The notes: generated from the letters alone by a model not told the origin. A stretch of DNA of 64,000 nt from Nemopilema nomurai (GCA_003864495.1 ML133454.1:3817442-3881441); one strand, 5' to 3'. Numbered from the stretch's first letter, positions 1 through 13,463 are shown. Numbers and translations are program-made.

Positions 1-329
1 TCACTGACCATCTTCAAAAAAGGTAGCATTACTTAATCATAGGAATTGTCGTAAGAAATCCTGTTGCCTATGACCCGTACAGAAATCTATTGCACAAAAC
101 CATTTTTCTGTAGTGCCGGATAACAAGTGGACAATACACGTGATCAACTAGCCACATTTGAAAGGCATAGGTAGATCCTGTTATCACTATAAAGTTGGTT
201 GATCAGGAATTCACGTAACAAGGCAACAATTAAGAGAAATGAGAAACTTCGTAATCGCACAAAGGTAAGGAACTGATATCATACAAGCGAAGGAATGGTT
301 TTGGTGTTGAAGAACCCTCCGAAACTTAC

Positions 330-3300
330 CATGTGAAGTCTTTGATTTTCCTGAACGATTTCTTGCATTCTGGTTTTGAAAGAAGCTAAATGATCCTATG
401 AGAAAAACATTTGACAGATATTTCGAGATAGAATACAACATTAAAATCTAAAATGCTAACTGCATTAAGAACTATGATTCCTTTTGCATAATGAATCACG
501 GAAAAAAATTAGACCAAGAAGACTAACAAACCTCGTATGCACGAATGACCTCATTTTTGTCGTTAATTCTGTCATCATATGCCATTATCAGGGGTGACAA
601 ATATTTGACATTTACCTAAGAAAAAAAAACTGACAAAATGCGAGCTACTGTTGCAAGAACCTTGAAAGCAGACTCAACGGGGAACAAAAAAGATCAAGGG
701 AAGAAATATGGCAGTACAAGCATTCAGAAAACTTTCAATTGGAAGTTATACACCAACAACAACTTGATGAAAAGGTAAAACAGAACTTTTTTCGAGTGGC
801 CTTATATTGCTAATTTGAAAGGGGCAAGTCTTCATTAAACTTCAAAGTGGATTTGATAATAATTAATTTCAAAGCGAGCTAGGTGAGAAAAATTAAAAAA
901 TAAGAAGAAACACAGATTTGCTTGGTGGAACTTCCACAACGACGTAATGCATTCTCACCAGCCATTCAGGAATAGGCCCTTCTTGTGGAAGAGACAGACC
1001 TTCGATTTCCTGCAAGAATACGCAAAAAGAATAGACGGGGATTATGTTTCGAAGCCATGATGACGCTGACGTCATGTTAAACAAAGAAATAGAAACACAG
1101 AATGGCGAGTAGAGAGCAAGCAATTCAGTAAAAACAAGCAACAGCATTTGTCTAGAAAGAGAGTGGAAGTAGAAATACATCAAAGTTTGGGAGGATATGA
1201 AGCTTTAGGCTGGTTTATAAAAAGGTAAATGCAAAATTGTTACACCAATCACGAGGAGCTGGCAACATAAATGAGAGGACACTTACGTCAGTGCGAGGAG
1301 GCCTGTACTTGGCTTGGTAGCGACTCAGCTCGATGTTCAGCCGGTGAACTGACAGGAAAAAAGAGAGAAATTGAAAAGCACTGCGCATTTTGAAAGACAG
1401 ATTCACCACATCTTTAACGGCCTCAAAAATGATCTTCCGATTGGTAATGGGCCGTGCATGGTCCAAAAAACCGTTGAAGCCTACGCCTAAGCCCCTATGC
1501 ATACATCCACCAATCTCCACCCGCAACTTCTGCTTTAAACAGTGCATCACAGCTTTTTCAAATACTATCCCCCATTATTTAGGACAGAGATAATTTTGTC
1601 GACCATACTACAATTCAAGTTTAATCAGGTGATCACATCTTGAATCTCACCTAAAGATTTTAAATTGTTGTTGCTCTCAACAAGGTCTGAATTTTGTTTC
1701 TTGAAAATTGCTCCTGATTGATCTAAAAATCAAGCAAAAACTCTTAACCAGTTCAAATGGAAATTTAAGTTTGAAAGGAAGTGACGGTTACCTTATGTAC
1801 TATATGATTTGAGACATACGCAAAAGGAAAAATTAAATAGTAGAAAAGAAGGCTGTAAGGAACTACGAGTAAGCAACTGGAGCTGTTCAGCAAATGGCTA
1901 GAACATCAGAAATGTGGCTAGAACAAAACTTAGTAATTAATTCTACTAATTTTCAAGAAAGGTTTTCAATAAAATCGCATAAAAACAGTTGCTAAATCGT
2001 GGGACACATTTCGGCAGCCTCGCCTCTTTGCTGATGACACTAGGTAGTCATGGAAACAAAAATGATGCTATAGAAACTGACCGGTACTGTTCTGGCTAAA
2101 TGCCAGTCTCTTGAGAGCTTCGTTTTCATCGTGCATTGACGTATTCAGCTCAAGAAGAGCGGATCTTTCAGCCTCCAATGACTTCAGGCGGTCCTCCAGC
2201 ATTTTGAATTGGATTGGTTGCTGGTGGAAATCTCGCTTTGGGCGAGCATCTTCCTGGTGCTTTCGAGGGGACACCGGGGAATCTGAAAAGCGAGACGGGG
2301 GACGTTTTGCTCGCTTTTCTGAAGCCAGTTGCTGTGTTGCAAGGATCTTTCGTTCATGGTCATTGAGCATCTGCAAAAGATGTACGTGTCGATGAGTGCG
2401 TACGATACAAGACAAGGCAAACAGAATGAACCTGAGCGACGCTCCTACTTGTTGATGTGATTTGAACGAACGAAAGAGTGAACTCCTACTTGGCTGGAGC
2501 ATCAAGCCTTGTTTTAACGCGCAGTTTCAAGGCGAGTTTATCTTACAGGTTGGCGAGTGTTGATCACCTTTTGGTGCTCTGCGAATCTTTGCTGCTCTGA
2601 TGATATCAAGGACCGCAACAACAACAGCTGTTCATTCTGAGCCTCTTTGTCTCTCTTGTCAGTGGCGATTGTTGTCGTCACGAGGTCAAACTGCTTTTCT
2701 GAAAGAGAGGGAGAGAGTGGTTATCAGACGACCAACGGACACGTTTCGTTCACGATGAAGGTGGAAGCTAGAGAGGACAATTCTTACATGCAAAATCGGG
2801 TACACCTTTCGAATGTAGGACTACAAACGCACCATAACAACTGCTACCAACCAGAGACATTACTCATGCTGGCTAAAATGGGCCAAAAGCTCCCACTTCA
2901 ATATCGCATAAGAACAGGTACCACTAACTTGGGCCTCACCTAGGGCGGCAATGGTCGCGAGGATCTTGTCCTGGTTTTGCTTCACTTCGTCCTGCACCTG
3001 TTCCGGCACCCTGGGAGACTGGGGCACCTGGCCAGCCACAGAATCAACGACCTTGGGCTTTGATGGGACCTGATCCACAGGTCTAACGTGCGACGAGCCT
3101 CCTTGTGGACTCTGCCTCCTTTCAGGATGTACGCACATATCATCAACTCTTTTGCTGAGGGCTTCTTGATTTTGAAGGACTGCCTGTAACAGCTCTTTCT
3201 GCCGTTCGATCTCTGGGTCTAACGCCCCTTGTTCCGTCAGCGCGAGAATCCTCTCAGCACCTACCGACTTTTCGCAGCTGACATCATCTTTCGACCGCTT

Positions 3301-6300
3301 GATGACGTCACCGCTCTTGGATGACATTACGTCACCGCTCTTTGATGACCTTATGACACCACTCTTGGATGACATTACGTCACCGCTCTTGGATGACATT
3401 ACGTCACCACTCCTGGATGACATTACGTCACCACTCCTGTATGACATTACGTCACCACTCCCGGATGACAATGCGTCACCACTCCTGGATGACATAATTA
3501 CTTTTAGGTTCGTGCCTGGACTGCTAGGCACAGTGGCAGGCTTCTCCCGGTCTTCTGGCAGTGGCGCAGCAGACTGCCTCTCATCCATGAGATCGTCCAG
3601 CCTCATCTCATGACTCGACATTTCATACAAAGCCTGGGAGAACCCGACATGAGGCTCCTCCACCACACTATCATTCTTCGCAGCTCTCTCCATCCTTTGA
3701 TGTGAATCGAACATCTTTGCCATTGCGGCAACGCTGCCACTCGCTTCTGGATATTTCATCACACGTGACTGGTCAGTGGCCGGAGATTCGATGTCCGGCT
3801 GCACGTGACTTGGCGCGGACTGAACAACGTCGATGAATAGTGGGCCCTCGACAGTTTCACATTCAGCTCCACTGTTGTAACTGGAATTGAGAGACATGCC
3901 AAACTCTTTGCTGATCGCATCAAACCCCAACTCCTCCAGCCGCTTTAGGGCAGCCTCTCTTCCCATGTCACGTGGTGTTTGCGGTCTGGATTGTCGTCTT
4001 TCCTGGCCGCCGGTGGAATCATGGGAAGAGGCTACAAAGGTGAAACCATACAACAACAAATAATGAAGGCATTCACTTATGGAAAAATAAACAAACAATT
4101 TGGTGAATGGTGCAAATAAGCATCCAACACACAACTTTCTATGAATAAAAGTTTTAAGATATGGTATGCAGAATCAACAACTGCGATAAATTAGCCGAGA
4201 GAACGGGGGGATGCATCGATGTAAAGATCCAATGACGAGGAATCCTTTGAGTGCGGAGAGGAGTGTGATACTAAGAATTTCCTGGCTGATTCTTGAGCTA
4301 AAATCAAATTTTTCATGTAAAGATATACAGTCAAAACAAATATTCTACACAATCAGGTAAACACAATCCATTCAGCATATATATTTTACTCAAAGTATTG
4401 TTCGAACCTTTGCTTCGGGCACTGGCTGGTGAGACAACGCCATCGCTTGATCTTGACTTGAAATTTTCGCCTTCCAGCTCCTCGATCGTTTCAAATTGCC
4501 TGCCCACGACAGGCTCGTTGGTGATGGCGTCAAATGGGAGGCGGTAGATGATTTCGCCGTCGCTCGGACCACTACTGTCTTCGTTTTGTGCATCGACGAG
4601 TTGCCTCCCCTGGGCCCTTTTCGAAAACGACCCCGGAACTAGGTCTTCTTCCATCTCACTCACGAACGTCAAGTCATCACTGTCATCTTGTTGGTCACCC
4701 ATCTTTTGCAGCTTGGGCGAGAAAAGGAGCATCATACCTTAAAATCTCTATTGAGCCCTCTCTTTCTATTACGTCTCCTCTCCAATAAGCCTCCCTTTCT
4801 ACTAAGACCCCCTTTAGGATCCAAAAATTAAATAAGCACTCCAGGGGCTTAACAGAGCTTTTGGCTATCAAAATCTGGAAGTATATAGTTAGCATTTTCA
4901 AAAATTTTGAACAATTTCCATCATGCTATTACATACAGGCCAAATAACCAAGTGCTTTTATCAGAATAACTTGGAAAACTTTAAAAAACATCAATTTGGA
5001 ACAGCTAACTTGCTAAAAAAAATATGAAAGGATATTCCTTTTGTTAAGCAAGGCATTAATGTACCTAATTAAAAATCCTTGCTAGAGTGATTTGATTCAC
5101 ACTCTAAGATAAAAAAAAATGTTTCCCAGAGACTGCCTCTGTAGCCTCTTCAGAACAAAATATATTTTTTTAACGCTCCAGTTTGAGACCAGAATTTCAT
5201 ACTGACACTTAAAAAGTTTTTATGCATTGTAAAACGGAAATGAGATTCAAATAAAAAAGAAAATTTTCATACCTTTTCAATTATTCTTCCTTGCTTTACA
5301 ACTTTAGAGTAGATATGATCAGGGATCTGAGCACTTTCTTTGACATCTGACTCGTCAGGTAATGGCATTGGGGGTCTCCCAGCAACTGGGCTTTTAACAA
5401 TATCTTTTGAATCGATTCCAGAAGAAACACCTTTGATTGATTCATACCCAGGAGCAAAATCAACTTCATCATCAATGGGGAATCTGGAGGGTCCTGGGTG
5501 TGATTTGGATAAATTCTTTGATTGGGCAAGTCCAGCTGACTGGGACTGGAAAAACAGTTCCTGGACTGAAAGAGATCGGCCCAATTTTGGCCCAGCTACA
5601 ATGCTATGGCCAATCTTACCAGCAAAAACAACAGCCCGTGCCAGTGGAGATGGGGACCGATTCTTGCCAACATATTTCATAACATTAGGACTTGCTGAGG
5701 CAACAGCAGCAGATGGAAGAATCCCAGAAGCAATGCGGGACTGGAAAACAAAAAAGCTAAATGTCAGTTTCATAGTCACCCACAGGGTCATTGCACATGA
5801 CAGGGTGCTAAACTAAGGACCCAACTCAAAACTAAAGACCCTTCAATAAAACTCCTTTGGTGGAAACAATCAGCTTTTTTTTAAACTCAAGTGTTTTGCT
5901 TATAACAAGAAGGATACTGATATTGTACCTTAAGTAAGATAAAAAAAGAAGATTAGATAGACAACAGTGATTGGCTGACTATGTGTTACCAATATAACCC
6001 TAGTATCAAATCATGTTTTTATTTTCAATGCAAAGCCTTGTGTTGAAGGTTTGATTAATAAAAATGTAATCATGTTCTCAGAATGCCTATCAAAAAGTCA
6101 ACAACACTAGGAGAAATGAAGTACAATGAAAGCCTATGGAAAGTCATTGTCAGATGTGCAAAAAGCTATATGTGAAATCCAAGCATAGTTCATTGAATGG
6201 CAGTTAAATGTACTAGGTTATTGAAAAGGAAAATTAAATCATGGACTTGGATTCTCATAAAAAGTTATAAGTTGAAGTTAATATTTTTATAAAAGTCTTA

Positions 6301-6817
6301 AATTGTAAATCTGAGATTTCAATTTATGGTCTATAGTTTTTAGTCTAAGAATTGTATTGAGAACTCTTTGATTGCCTTCCATTTTGAGCTTTTCCCATAA
6401 TCTTAAAAGCCATTAGAACCATTTAAATAAAGAGAGGGCTACTTATAGTATAAGTTGTCTGTTTTATTCAACGAATTAACGATTTAAGATACCTTTTCAA
6501 ATTTTAAATAATTTTTAAAATGTACATCCTTGATAATTCATGAAAAACGAAATACAAATTCCTCAGTGGAATCTTCCTTTGCAAATCATGAACGGTAGCT
6601 TCGTTGATGGCATTTACAATGTACGTAGAGTGTTGACGTGTTTTGAAATCAAATGAGGCAAAACCCCTGGCCTAAATTCGAAATTACATTTACTTACAAA
6701 CGGTTCCCGCTTTTTCTTCGACTTGCCCTTTTTCGACAGAGCCCGCTTTTTTGATCTTCCACGCGTAGCATTTTCGCGTTTTTCTGGGTTTCCCTCTGGG
6801 GTTTCTCCCTGTTCCAT
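330..6817 (-). CDS. CEP89: CEP89 orthologue, centriole distal-appendage protein (3' part outside window)
   Basis: Vertebrate CEP89 (CCDC123) is a coiled-coil protein of centriole distal appendages needed for ciliation. Exons on the minus strand: 6698-6817, 5273-5740, 4390-4711, 2940-4031, 2547-2698, 2082-2370, 1651-1713, 1287-1348, 959-1009, 532-615, 330-395; all phases join, giving 923 codons with no stop before the edge. Recognition rests on the downstream exons, which read HRLNIELSRYQAKY, then EIEGLSLPQEGPIPEWL, then KYLSPLIMAYDDR, in the same order as vertebrate CEP89. The N-terminus starts with a Lys/Arg-rich stretch, then a Ser/Pro region (SPSPLARAVVFAG) also resembling CEP89. Exon 4 (364 codons) is low-complexity and acidic and holds an 8-residue tandem repeat. 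Heptad-like helices begin in exon 5. The start at 6817 is the first ATG of a Lys-rich exon ending in a GTAAGT donor. The donor of exon 6 could instead lie 9 nt earlier in the transcript, with the same phase. Confidence 0.87.
3282..3498 (-). repeat. In-frame 24-bp coding minisatellite in CEP89 exon 4
   Basis: About nine 24-bp units, eight clear and one degenerate, each encode an 8-residue unit close to VMSSKSGD. They stay in the CEP89 frame with no stop. Unit variants include ALSSGSGD, VMSYRSGD and IRSSKSGD. Because 24 is a multiple of three, the antisense strand is open too and gives a spurious ORF. The insertion lies in the disordered acidic part of the protein, before the coiled coil, where length change would be tolerated. 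Confidence 0.95.
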
Positions 6818-7310
6818 GGTTGTATATCTTGCTTTAATTTATCTTCTGATCTTTCGTTTACCGTTTATTTGAATTTGGAATGAGACAACAACAACGGCAA
6901 CAACATGATTACAGCAACAACTATGATGGCGCTTTGCCATGGCAACATACAGGTGGTACATAGGCTCCATTCAGTGTCACGGTTGACTCCTGCATGAGTT
7001 TCATTTTAAACTAAACTGCAAATATTAACGACACTGTTGCGAGTTCAATTTCCGGCTGATCCTTAACAGAGGTTGAAAAGTGAAATTATGAGGCACGAGG
7101 TCGTGGCTTTCTAAAGAGCAGTAATCGATAATTCGGAGCCATTTCGAAGGAACCACTCCCACACTCCCCCCGGTATGCCCCTGAAATTGAGCTTCCCATC
7201 TGCTTCCCAAAAATTGAACTTCTATCCTACATGGCATTTCTTTTTATCAAGTAGCAACGTGGGGCTTATGCAAACTTCAGGCTGGCTGGAATAAATATGC
7301 AGGCCTGATC
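6818..7310. other. CEP89 upstream region, no gene seen
   Basis: This is the 5' flank of CEP89. It holds CAA-rich stretches at about 6887-6930 just upstream of the start, and no plausible exon on either strand. The short minus-strand ORF at 7025-7237 lacks family resemblance and splice context. The promoter of CEP89 probably lies in the first few hundred bases, but I see no diagnostic box. Confidence 0.5.
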
Positions 7311-7314
7311 AAAA

Positions 7315-7896
7315 TACACTACCGTTCAGAAAGTCTTGGGACGATTCGAAGTTTCGAAAGACGCTTATGATAAAAGCTTTACAAAACATGCATTTGATCC
7401 TGTCTTATTACGTACGACAACCGGCTATTTCCATGAAACTTTCATAAGACATTGTTCATGTTTCGAAGTATTTCAATTTCACCACATTATTAAAAAAAGA
7501 TTAACCGTAAAATTGTTCTAGGCCAGAAACATGAGCATAGAGGTTATCAAACGTCGTAAAATATCATACAAGAAGCGTCTGGAAATTATCTTTTATAAAA
7601 ATATTGTTAAAAGCTACCAAGAAACTGCATCAATTGTGGGCTGCTCAAAGAATGCAGCTTTCGCTGTATGCAAAAAGTTCTTTAAATTTAGAACCGTTAA
7701 AGATTTGCCAAGGGTTGGCAGACCGAAGAAGTTCCAGACGCCAAGACATGAAAGGTCTTTATTGCGAGATCAAAAAACAGGATACATCTCGATTAATTTG
7801 CTAGAAAGTCAAAGCGCAGAGGTTTCAAGGACCAATATTGAGCCGTACAATTCCTTCCAATTGTTTTCAGTTGGTGCACCGGCATATTGTATGTAA
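7315..7896 (+). mobile_element. Truncated Tc1/mariner-family transposon with HTH part of transposase
   Basis: Starting beside a TA at 7315-7316, the sequence CACTACCGTTCAGAAAGTCT followed by TGGGACGA resembles a Tc1-type terminal inverted repeat. An ORF at 7531-7896 (121 codons) begins MSIEVIKRRKISYKKRLEII and includes a Ser/Ala-rich helix (ETASIVGCSKNAAFAVCKKF) and a GRPKKFQTPRHERSLLRD stretch, the layout of the two helix-turn-helix domains and the GRPRK linker of Tc1 transposases. No DDE catalytic domain follows, because the frame stops, and I found no opposite inverted repeat further on. I read it as an internally deleted, immobile copy. A domesticated DNA-binding protein is possible but has no supporting evidence. 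Confidence 0.68.
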
Positions 7897-8480
7897 TTTG
7901 AGAAGCCTAACAAATTAGAAATTGTTAATTGATCCAAATTTAGCCACTAAACTTGTTTAAGGGTTGATATGATGCTGTGTCAGGAAGAAATTGAAACCAT
8001 ATTATTGGACGTTTTGCTCCCCTTGACATCCTGCAGCTTATTACAACAGGTACTTAGCTTACAGGATGCGATTTTAAGTCTATAGCTACAAGAAATACTA
8101 CAAACCATAACAACGCAGCATCGTATGTTTAATGACGTATATGTATACTTGAATGTGAATAAAACATGTTCAAAAATTTTCCATGAAAATCATAAAGTCT
8201 GCATTCGTCAGCAAGATGCTCGACATTCATAGAATTCTGTGACGTCATAGGTATAGCTCGAAATTGCCAGTCTTCTACTTGATCAGGACAAGATGAAGTT
8301 AAAGCAGCTTATTTATAGACACGTGCGTAGCGGGTGACATTTTTGCTTTCTGTTTGAAAACATGCCATCATACAGTGGGAAAAGTTTCTCATCATTCAAA
8401 TTTTCAGCTGCGGAATTCATTTGATCGAGGCAAACTTAGCTGTGCTTCCTTGCTCCCTGTGACCGAGGTTTCTTCTAATT
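7897..8480. other. Intergenic DNA downstream of CCNDBP1
   Basis: AT-rich spacer between the transposon remnant and the CCNDBP1 stop codon, which must hold the CCNDBP1 3' UTR. I found no exon and no second terminal inverted repeat. A canonical AATAAA for the minus strand was not obvious. Confidence 0.45.
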
Positions 8481-11400
8481 CTAAGAAACTTCACCAAGCA
8501 TCGAAGTGAATTGCTTCAAGTCAGTGGTGATAACATCCAGCCAACGAAAATATCTTTCTTCCAAATAATGGTGGCTTCTGAAAGGAAAATTCAAAATATT
8601 ATTTCTTATATAACACAAAGTTCTGGAATAAAACAGTTGACGACGTAAAAACAATTGAGGTGTTGAAGTGTCTTTACGTCCGACATTCCTCAGAATATGC
8701 AAACGCCAGAAAATGACCAAAAGCTTACAAAATAAATAGAAAAATTGATCATTGAAATAATTATCATATATATTACACTAATATTTGACGCAACCTTCAA
8801 AAGATAAAATTCAAAATTTTAAAATTTTGGGTCCTAAGCACTTTCAAAAAACACAGGGGAAAGACTGGCAATGTGACCAGAATATGGAAACTGATTCAAC
8901 CTCCTAAACAAAGGAATCTAAAAGGTTTTGTAAAATGACTGATTATTTCATGTGTCATATTACATTGAGGAATCGCAAACAAGCTTCTCACTAGGTGTGT
9001 AGGTGTAGTAGAAAAACAATGTAGGTGTGTAGCTACCCTGTCAGATGTTTAAATTTCATTCATGGTGGTTTTGCGCCGCTCTTACATAACTTAATTCATG
9101 ACATCATAGCACTAAGTGGTCACAAAATGTACCTGGATGTTTGTATAGCCTCTTCTAATCTGTCTGCGAGGGCTTTCGCCTGATTGGGGAAGGAAGCAAA
9201 ACGGTAAGTGGCCTAAACTAATTCATAACGAATAGGCCCATTTAGATCTATGGATTTTGGAATACACATATAGCACAAATAACGAAAAATGTGACGAATT
9301 TGGCAAATATTTATAAAAACATTTTGAGATTGTAAGTCTAAGGCAAAAATTAAAAAAATTCAAATTTTATTTTCAGCTCTTGTTCCATCGACGAAATCAG
9401 TTAGAAGTGTTATATGATGCAAATCATGAATCACTCGGTAATCACATGCGGGCTGTGCAATCATGATATGTGCATAATGCAGACATCATATACAAATCAA
9501 GTAACAATCATGTAGTCTACCAAACAGATGAAACAATAATATGACAGCACTTACGTTCACTTGAACATTGGAATGGTCAACAGGAGGATACAAGGAAAGA
9601 ACGAGGTCATCTACGCTGAAAAACACCGTTAGAAATCAATAAATCTAAGCAATCGAACAGCAAAATGGCCTAAATTTATAAAATTCAGAATTTTAAAAGC
9701 CAATTCTATTTGTTTGAGCAATGAGCGAAGCGAGCCATGTTTCTTTTAATTTCCTTGGCACAACTTTGCCTTTAGTAAAGACAACACTCCTGTTATTTTA
9801 ACAGGCGTTTAAAGGCAATTCAGTATTCGCACTATAGCAGATGGATTTATGAATGGAAAAAATACCTAAAAAAAAAAAACCTTGAGGTTAGCAAACGGCT
9901 TTAAAAAATAATATTCAGAATGGATTAAATTCATTTTGAGCTTGTAATTTCTTCACTTTCATAGTGTTATCAGTAGTGAAACCAGCTCTTCTGAGATCAC
10001 AATAGCTCCAAAGAAGAAAAGTTCCCACGGCTGAAACAGACTGTTCATCAGCAACTCAGTTTTAACAAAAGAAATATAGCGACCTCATGATACACTACGA
10101 ACATCACAATGAAAGATCAAACAAAGCATGGCAAGAAGCACTAAACTCTGATACAAGAAAACAAAAAGAAACTAACCTTGGGCTAATTTTGTCTACAAGC
10201 TCAACAATAACATCAAACTCTTTAATACTTTTGAGATCCTTGGTATTCCCCTTGACCTTGATACAACTTACAATCATTCTGATTGTTTTCTTTGATAGCT
10301 TGAAAAAATCAAGATTAAAACACCTGTCATCTCAAAAGGCCAAAATTAGATATGATAGAGCTTAACATACCCCTTTCTAACTTTGAAACAGAAAAGAGTA
10401 ATGACATTTTCTGGAATTACAAACAGCACAACTTTTCATTTCATGATAATCCTGTCACAAAACATCGTTAGATAGACCCAAGACGAGGTAACCAGCAAAT
10501 GCATACACATGTAAGTCATTCAAATGAGCACACAGCAGAAAACGTCTTACTTCTATCAATTTGAGGCATGGTTCGAACAGAGACTTGTCATGATCTGTCC
10601 AGCTTTCATTTTCTGGGTCATCACAATCTGCACTCAGCTCCTTAGGGAATTGAAAACAAACCCAAATGCATTGAAAACTTTTGACAAGAAAATAAACATG
10701 TAGAAGTTTCAAAACAAAGAGCCAGTATCGAAAGAGCAAGGTTGTATATTAGACTTCAAAATGAGCTACAATAAGCTACAAAAGGCTAAAACTGAAACTA
10801 CCTCCTTGATCTCAGCATATGCGTCCTCCACCAGTTGAATTGCACCTGAAAGCCTTGATTCTGCAGCACTTCTATTGTCTATTAAATAGAGGCAGCAATA
10901 AACTCAAAAAAGAACAACAAATTTATTCTCCATAAAGAAGTTTTAAGAATGGGGTGGCCAGAAACTTTAAAAAGAGGAAACTTAGAAAGTTAAAGTGAGG
11001 AATGGAACACAAAGCAAATTAGAAAGATAATGATCTAGAGTAAGTTCATTAAAATCTACAGATAAGTTGCAAGAGAACTAAAGAGTTGATGATAGTGACA
11101 ATGAATTGCAAAGAAGAATATCAAAAACAAAACACCTTTAGGTATATTTGGAAAGGTCTTGCAGCATTCCCAAATTTTTCCAGTCTTGTGCAATCGCTCA
11201 TTTGATCTACAGTTAAAACAAGTAAAGCATTCTCCTTAGTGATTATGATTATTTGGATATGAAGTGAAATAGTTAGAAAATATATGGGATTTAAAACAGA
11301 CAAAAACTTAATAAGTTCCTGGCATAGGATGCATTTGTTCCTACAGCAAAAAATAAAACATTTATCAGATTATAAGCCAGCAAGCTTAGTAAGCACAAAA

Positions 11401-13154
11401 CCTTTGCTTGGGAGTACAGAAAGTTTATCCTTACTTCTCTGAGAACAGTTAGTTAAGATAGCCTAATAAAAGAAATGCTAAGGCACTGGACAAGACTTAC
11501 TCTGATGGACCTTCCAATCTGATTGAAAGCATCAAAGTTTGAATTGCCTCTAAGAGTGAAAAGACCAGCTTTGTCAGTTCCATGTGCAACATTCTCCCTG
11601 AAAGTGTAATAACATTACATTGATCAAGCCATTGGGGAAAACATGAAAGCAAGAAACATCATAAATGACACATTTGATTAAAACCATATAGCTTACTCAA
11701 ATTGAGATTCAACATTATATTATATTGACAATACACTTGAACACTATGCTATAATACTATGCTACAAAACTATAAGACTGTTAAACAACTAACAACACAA
11801 GCAATATACACTTATTGCTATTAAGTCAGAGAAAATGGCAGTTAAATTGGCACCTGGCAAGAGGGCAACATTGGCATACAATAAGGAAACACACATATGC
11901 ATACCCTCTGACAGTGGAAATGTGTCAAACCATGCCAATAAGATATTAACAGCTTCTTTCAATGAATTGATCAGTGATTGGCTGGCCTAAGGGCAAGAAA
12001 ATATTAAAACAAACAGTCGAACATCCATCACAAAGGACATATAAGTAATTGTTTTTGACGCAGGTTTAAATGTCAGATACCTAAAGTCAAGGCATTTCAT
12101 TGCCACATTGGCCATTTAAGTTCTGGATCTTGTTTTTTTTTAATTATTCTTGACTCTCACAGGATGTTCATTTTTGGGGATACAATCAATTGAAGTTTAA
12201 GTGACCTTGAAGTCATTTCAACTGTTTAGCCATTAAAATTTCATAGAAAGGTCACTTAAACACAAAAAAGAGTGGCCTAAATGGTATAAACTCCACTTAG
12301 AAAAGAAAATAATAGGCAACAAACCTCCAAGTCTGGGGCAGGATGCTTTGAGTATCCAACAGCTAGCTTTGTACATTCTTTTGAAACTGACTGGAAGCAA
12401 AGACCTTGTGAAGAAATGCGCAAAGATTGTCACACAGAAGATTTAAAAAGCTTGTCGCCCATACAAAGTAATCTATTTTAATTAGAAATTATTCCTTTTT
12501 TTCTACATCTTTCCTGACTCTGTCAAAGAAAGGGTCAGGTAGTGTGAGTACCATAAAAGCCTTTCAAAAACTTTCAGTCCTGTCAAATTTTCTCCAAAGG
12601 CAACCCAGGTATGTCTAAGATTTGGCATTAAACATAAAGAAGTAACACCAGAGCAAAATAAAGAGGAAAGTTACCTAATTTATTCCAGTGCAGATCTCTG
12701 TCAAAGTTGTCAGCCACATTTCCTGTCAGTAAAAGACAAAACATACGGTATGTATTTTTTCACAAAACACACTTAAATAAACATCTCAACTTATTTTTGA
12801 ATGGTATGATCTGGTTTCTCGACATACCATGGAAGACTGGTTTGATGACATGTCACAATAAATGACAGACATTCAGGTTGGAGGGACCAAGTCTGTTAAA
12901 TTTGCGTGACGTATATTTCAATGGCTCCTTTTTATCAAGCTAGTTTATATCATAATTATTTGTTGATTTGGTTGATTTATTGATTGATCTATTTCATCTC
13001 TTTGTAGGATAATAAGAAAAACATACTTTAGTACGTGCTTAATTTCTTTACCTTCATATTTACCATCAACACTGATTTTCTCCAGGTGTTTCGATAGGTA
13101 ATCGGCAAAGTTTTCAAACAAGGCATTGGTTGATTTTCCCATATCCCTCGACAT
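8481..13154 (-). CDS. CCNDBP1: CCNDBP1 (GCIP/DIP1)-like cyclin-D1-binding protein
   Basis: Vertebrate CCNDBP1 is a helical nuclear/cytoplasmic protein that binds D-type cyclins and HLH factors and dampens cell-cycle entry. Exons: 13052-13154, 12675-12722, 12325-12386, 11905-11986, 11501-11597, 11136-11206, 10802-10878, 10551-10640, 10177-10298, 9555-9615, 9133-9179, 8481-8577. They sum to 957 nt (318 aa; the human protein is about 360). Diagnostic stretches in family order: NFDRDLHWNKL, IWECCKTFPNIPKDNRSAA, DHDKSLFEPCLKLIE, SPSVDDLVLSLYPPV. All junction phases agree. For exon 1 I chose the donor GAAG|GTAAAG because it alone keeps the phase with exon 2; the longer ORF reading past it is intronic. 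The exon 2/3 junction looks about six residues shorter than human, so a tiny exon may be missed there. Transcribed away from the membrane-protein gene at 13464. Confidence 0.87.
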
Positions 13155-13463
13155 TCTCTTACAAATTTATGATAGCCCAACAACAACAACAGAAATGCAC
13201 CTCTGCCTAGTTGCTGTTGTTGTTTTCTGTTGTTGTGGTCGCACTGTTTTCACTGTACTGAATGCTGAAAGGGAGTCATGAATTTATTGTCGAAATAAGA
13301 TGACAGATAAAGGAATAATTCGCACTTTATTTTGCCAATAAAAATTGAAATTGAGAATGCTTTGAAACGAACATGAAAGTTCGTTCAAAGCAATGGGCTT
13401 AAGAAGCAGCATTTGGACGCAATAAGTTGCCTCGTCTTGCAATCGTCTCAAATAAGAGAGACG
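13155..13463. promoter_or_regulatory. Divergent promoter shared by CCNDBP1 and the C2H2 membrane-protein gene
   Basis: The start codons of two divergent genes are only 309 bp apart, so both promoters and 5' UTRs must lie here. The spacer holds a perfect 13-nt inverted repeat, ACAACAACAGAAA at 13183-13195 and its complement at 13224-13236, inside a wider CAA/TTG-rich symmetric tract. No TATA box is well placed for either gene. That these are bidirectional-promoter elements is inference from spacing. Confidence 0.55.

Noticed and set aside
3299..3613. 104-codon plus-strand ORF in the CEP89 repeat
   Set aside because: Antisense shadow of the 24-bp coding minisatellite.
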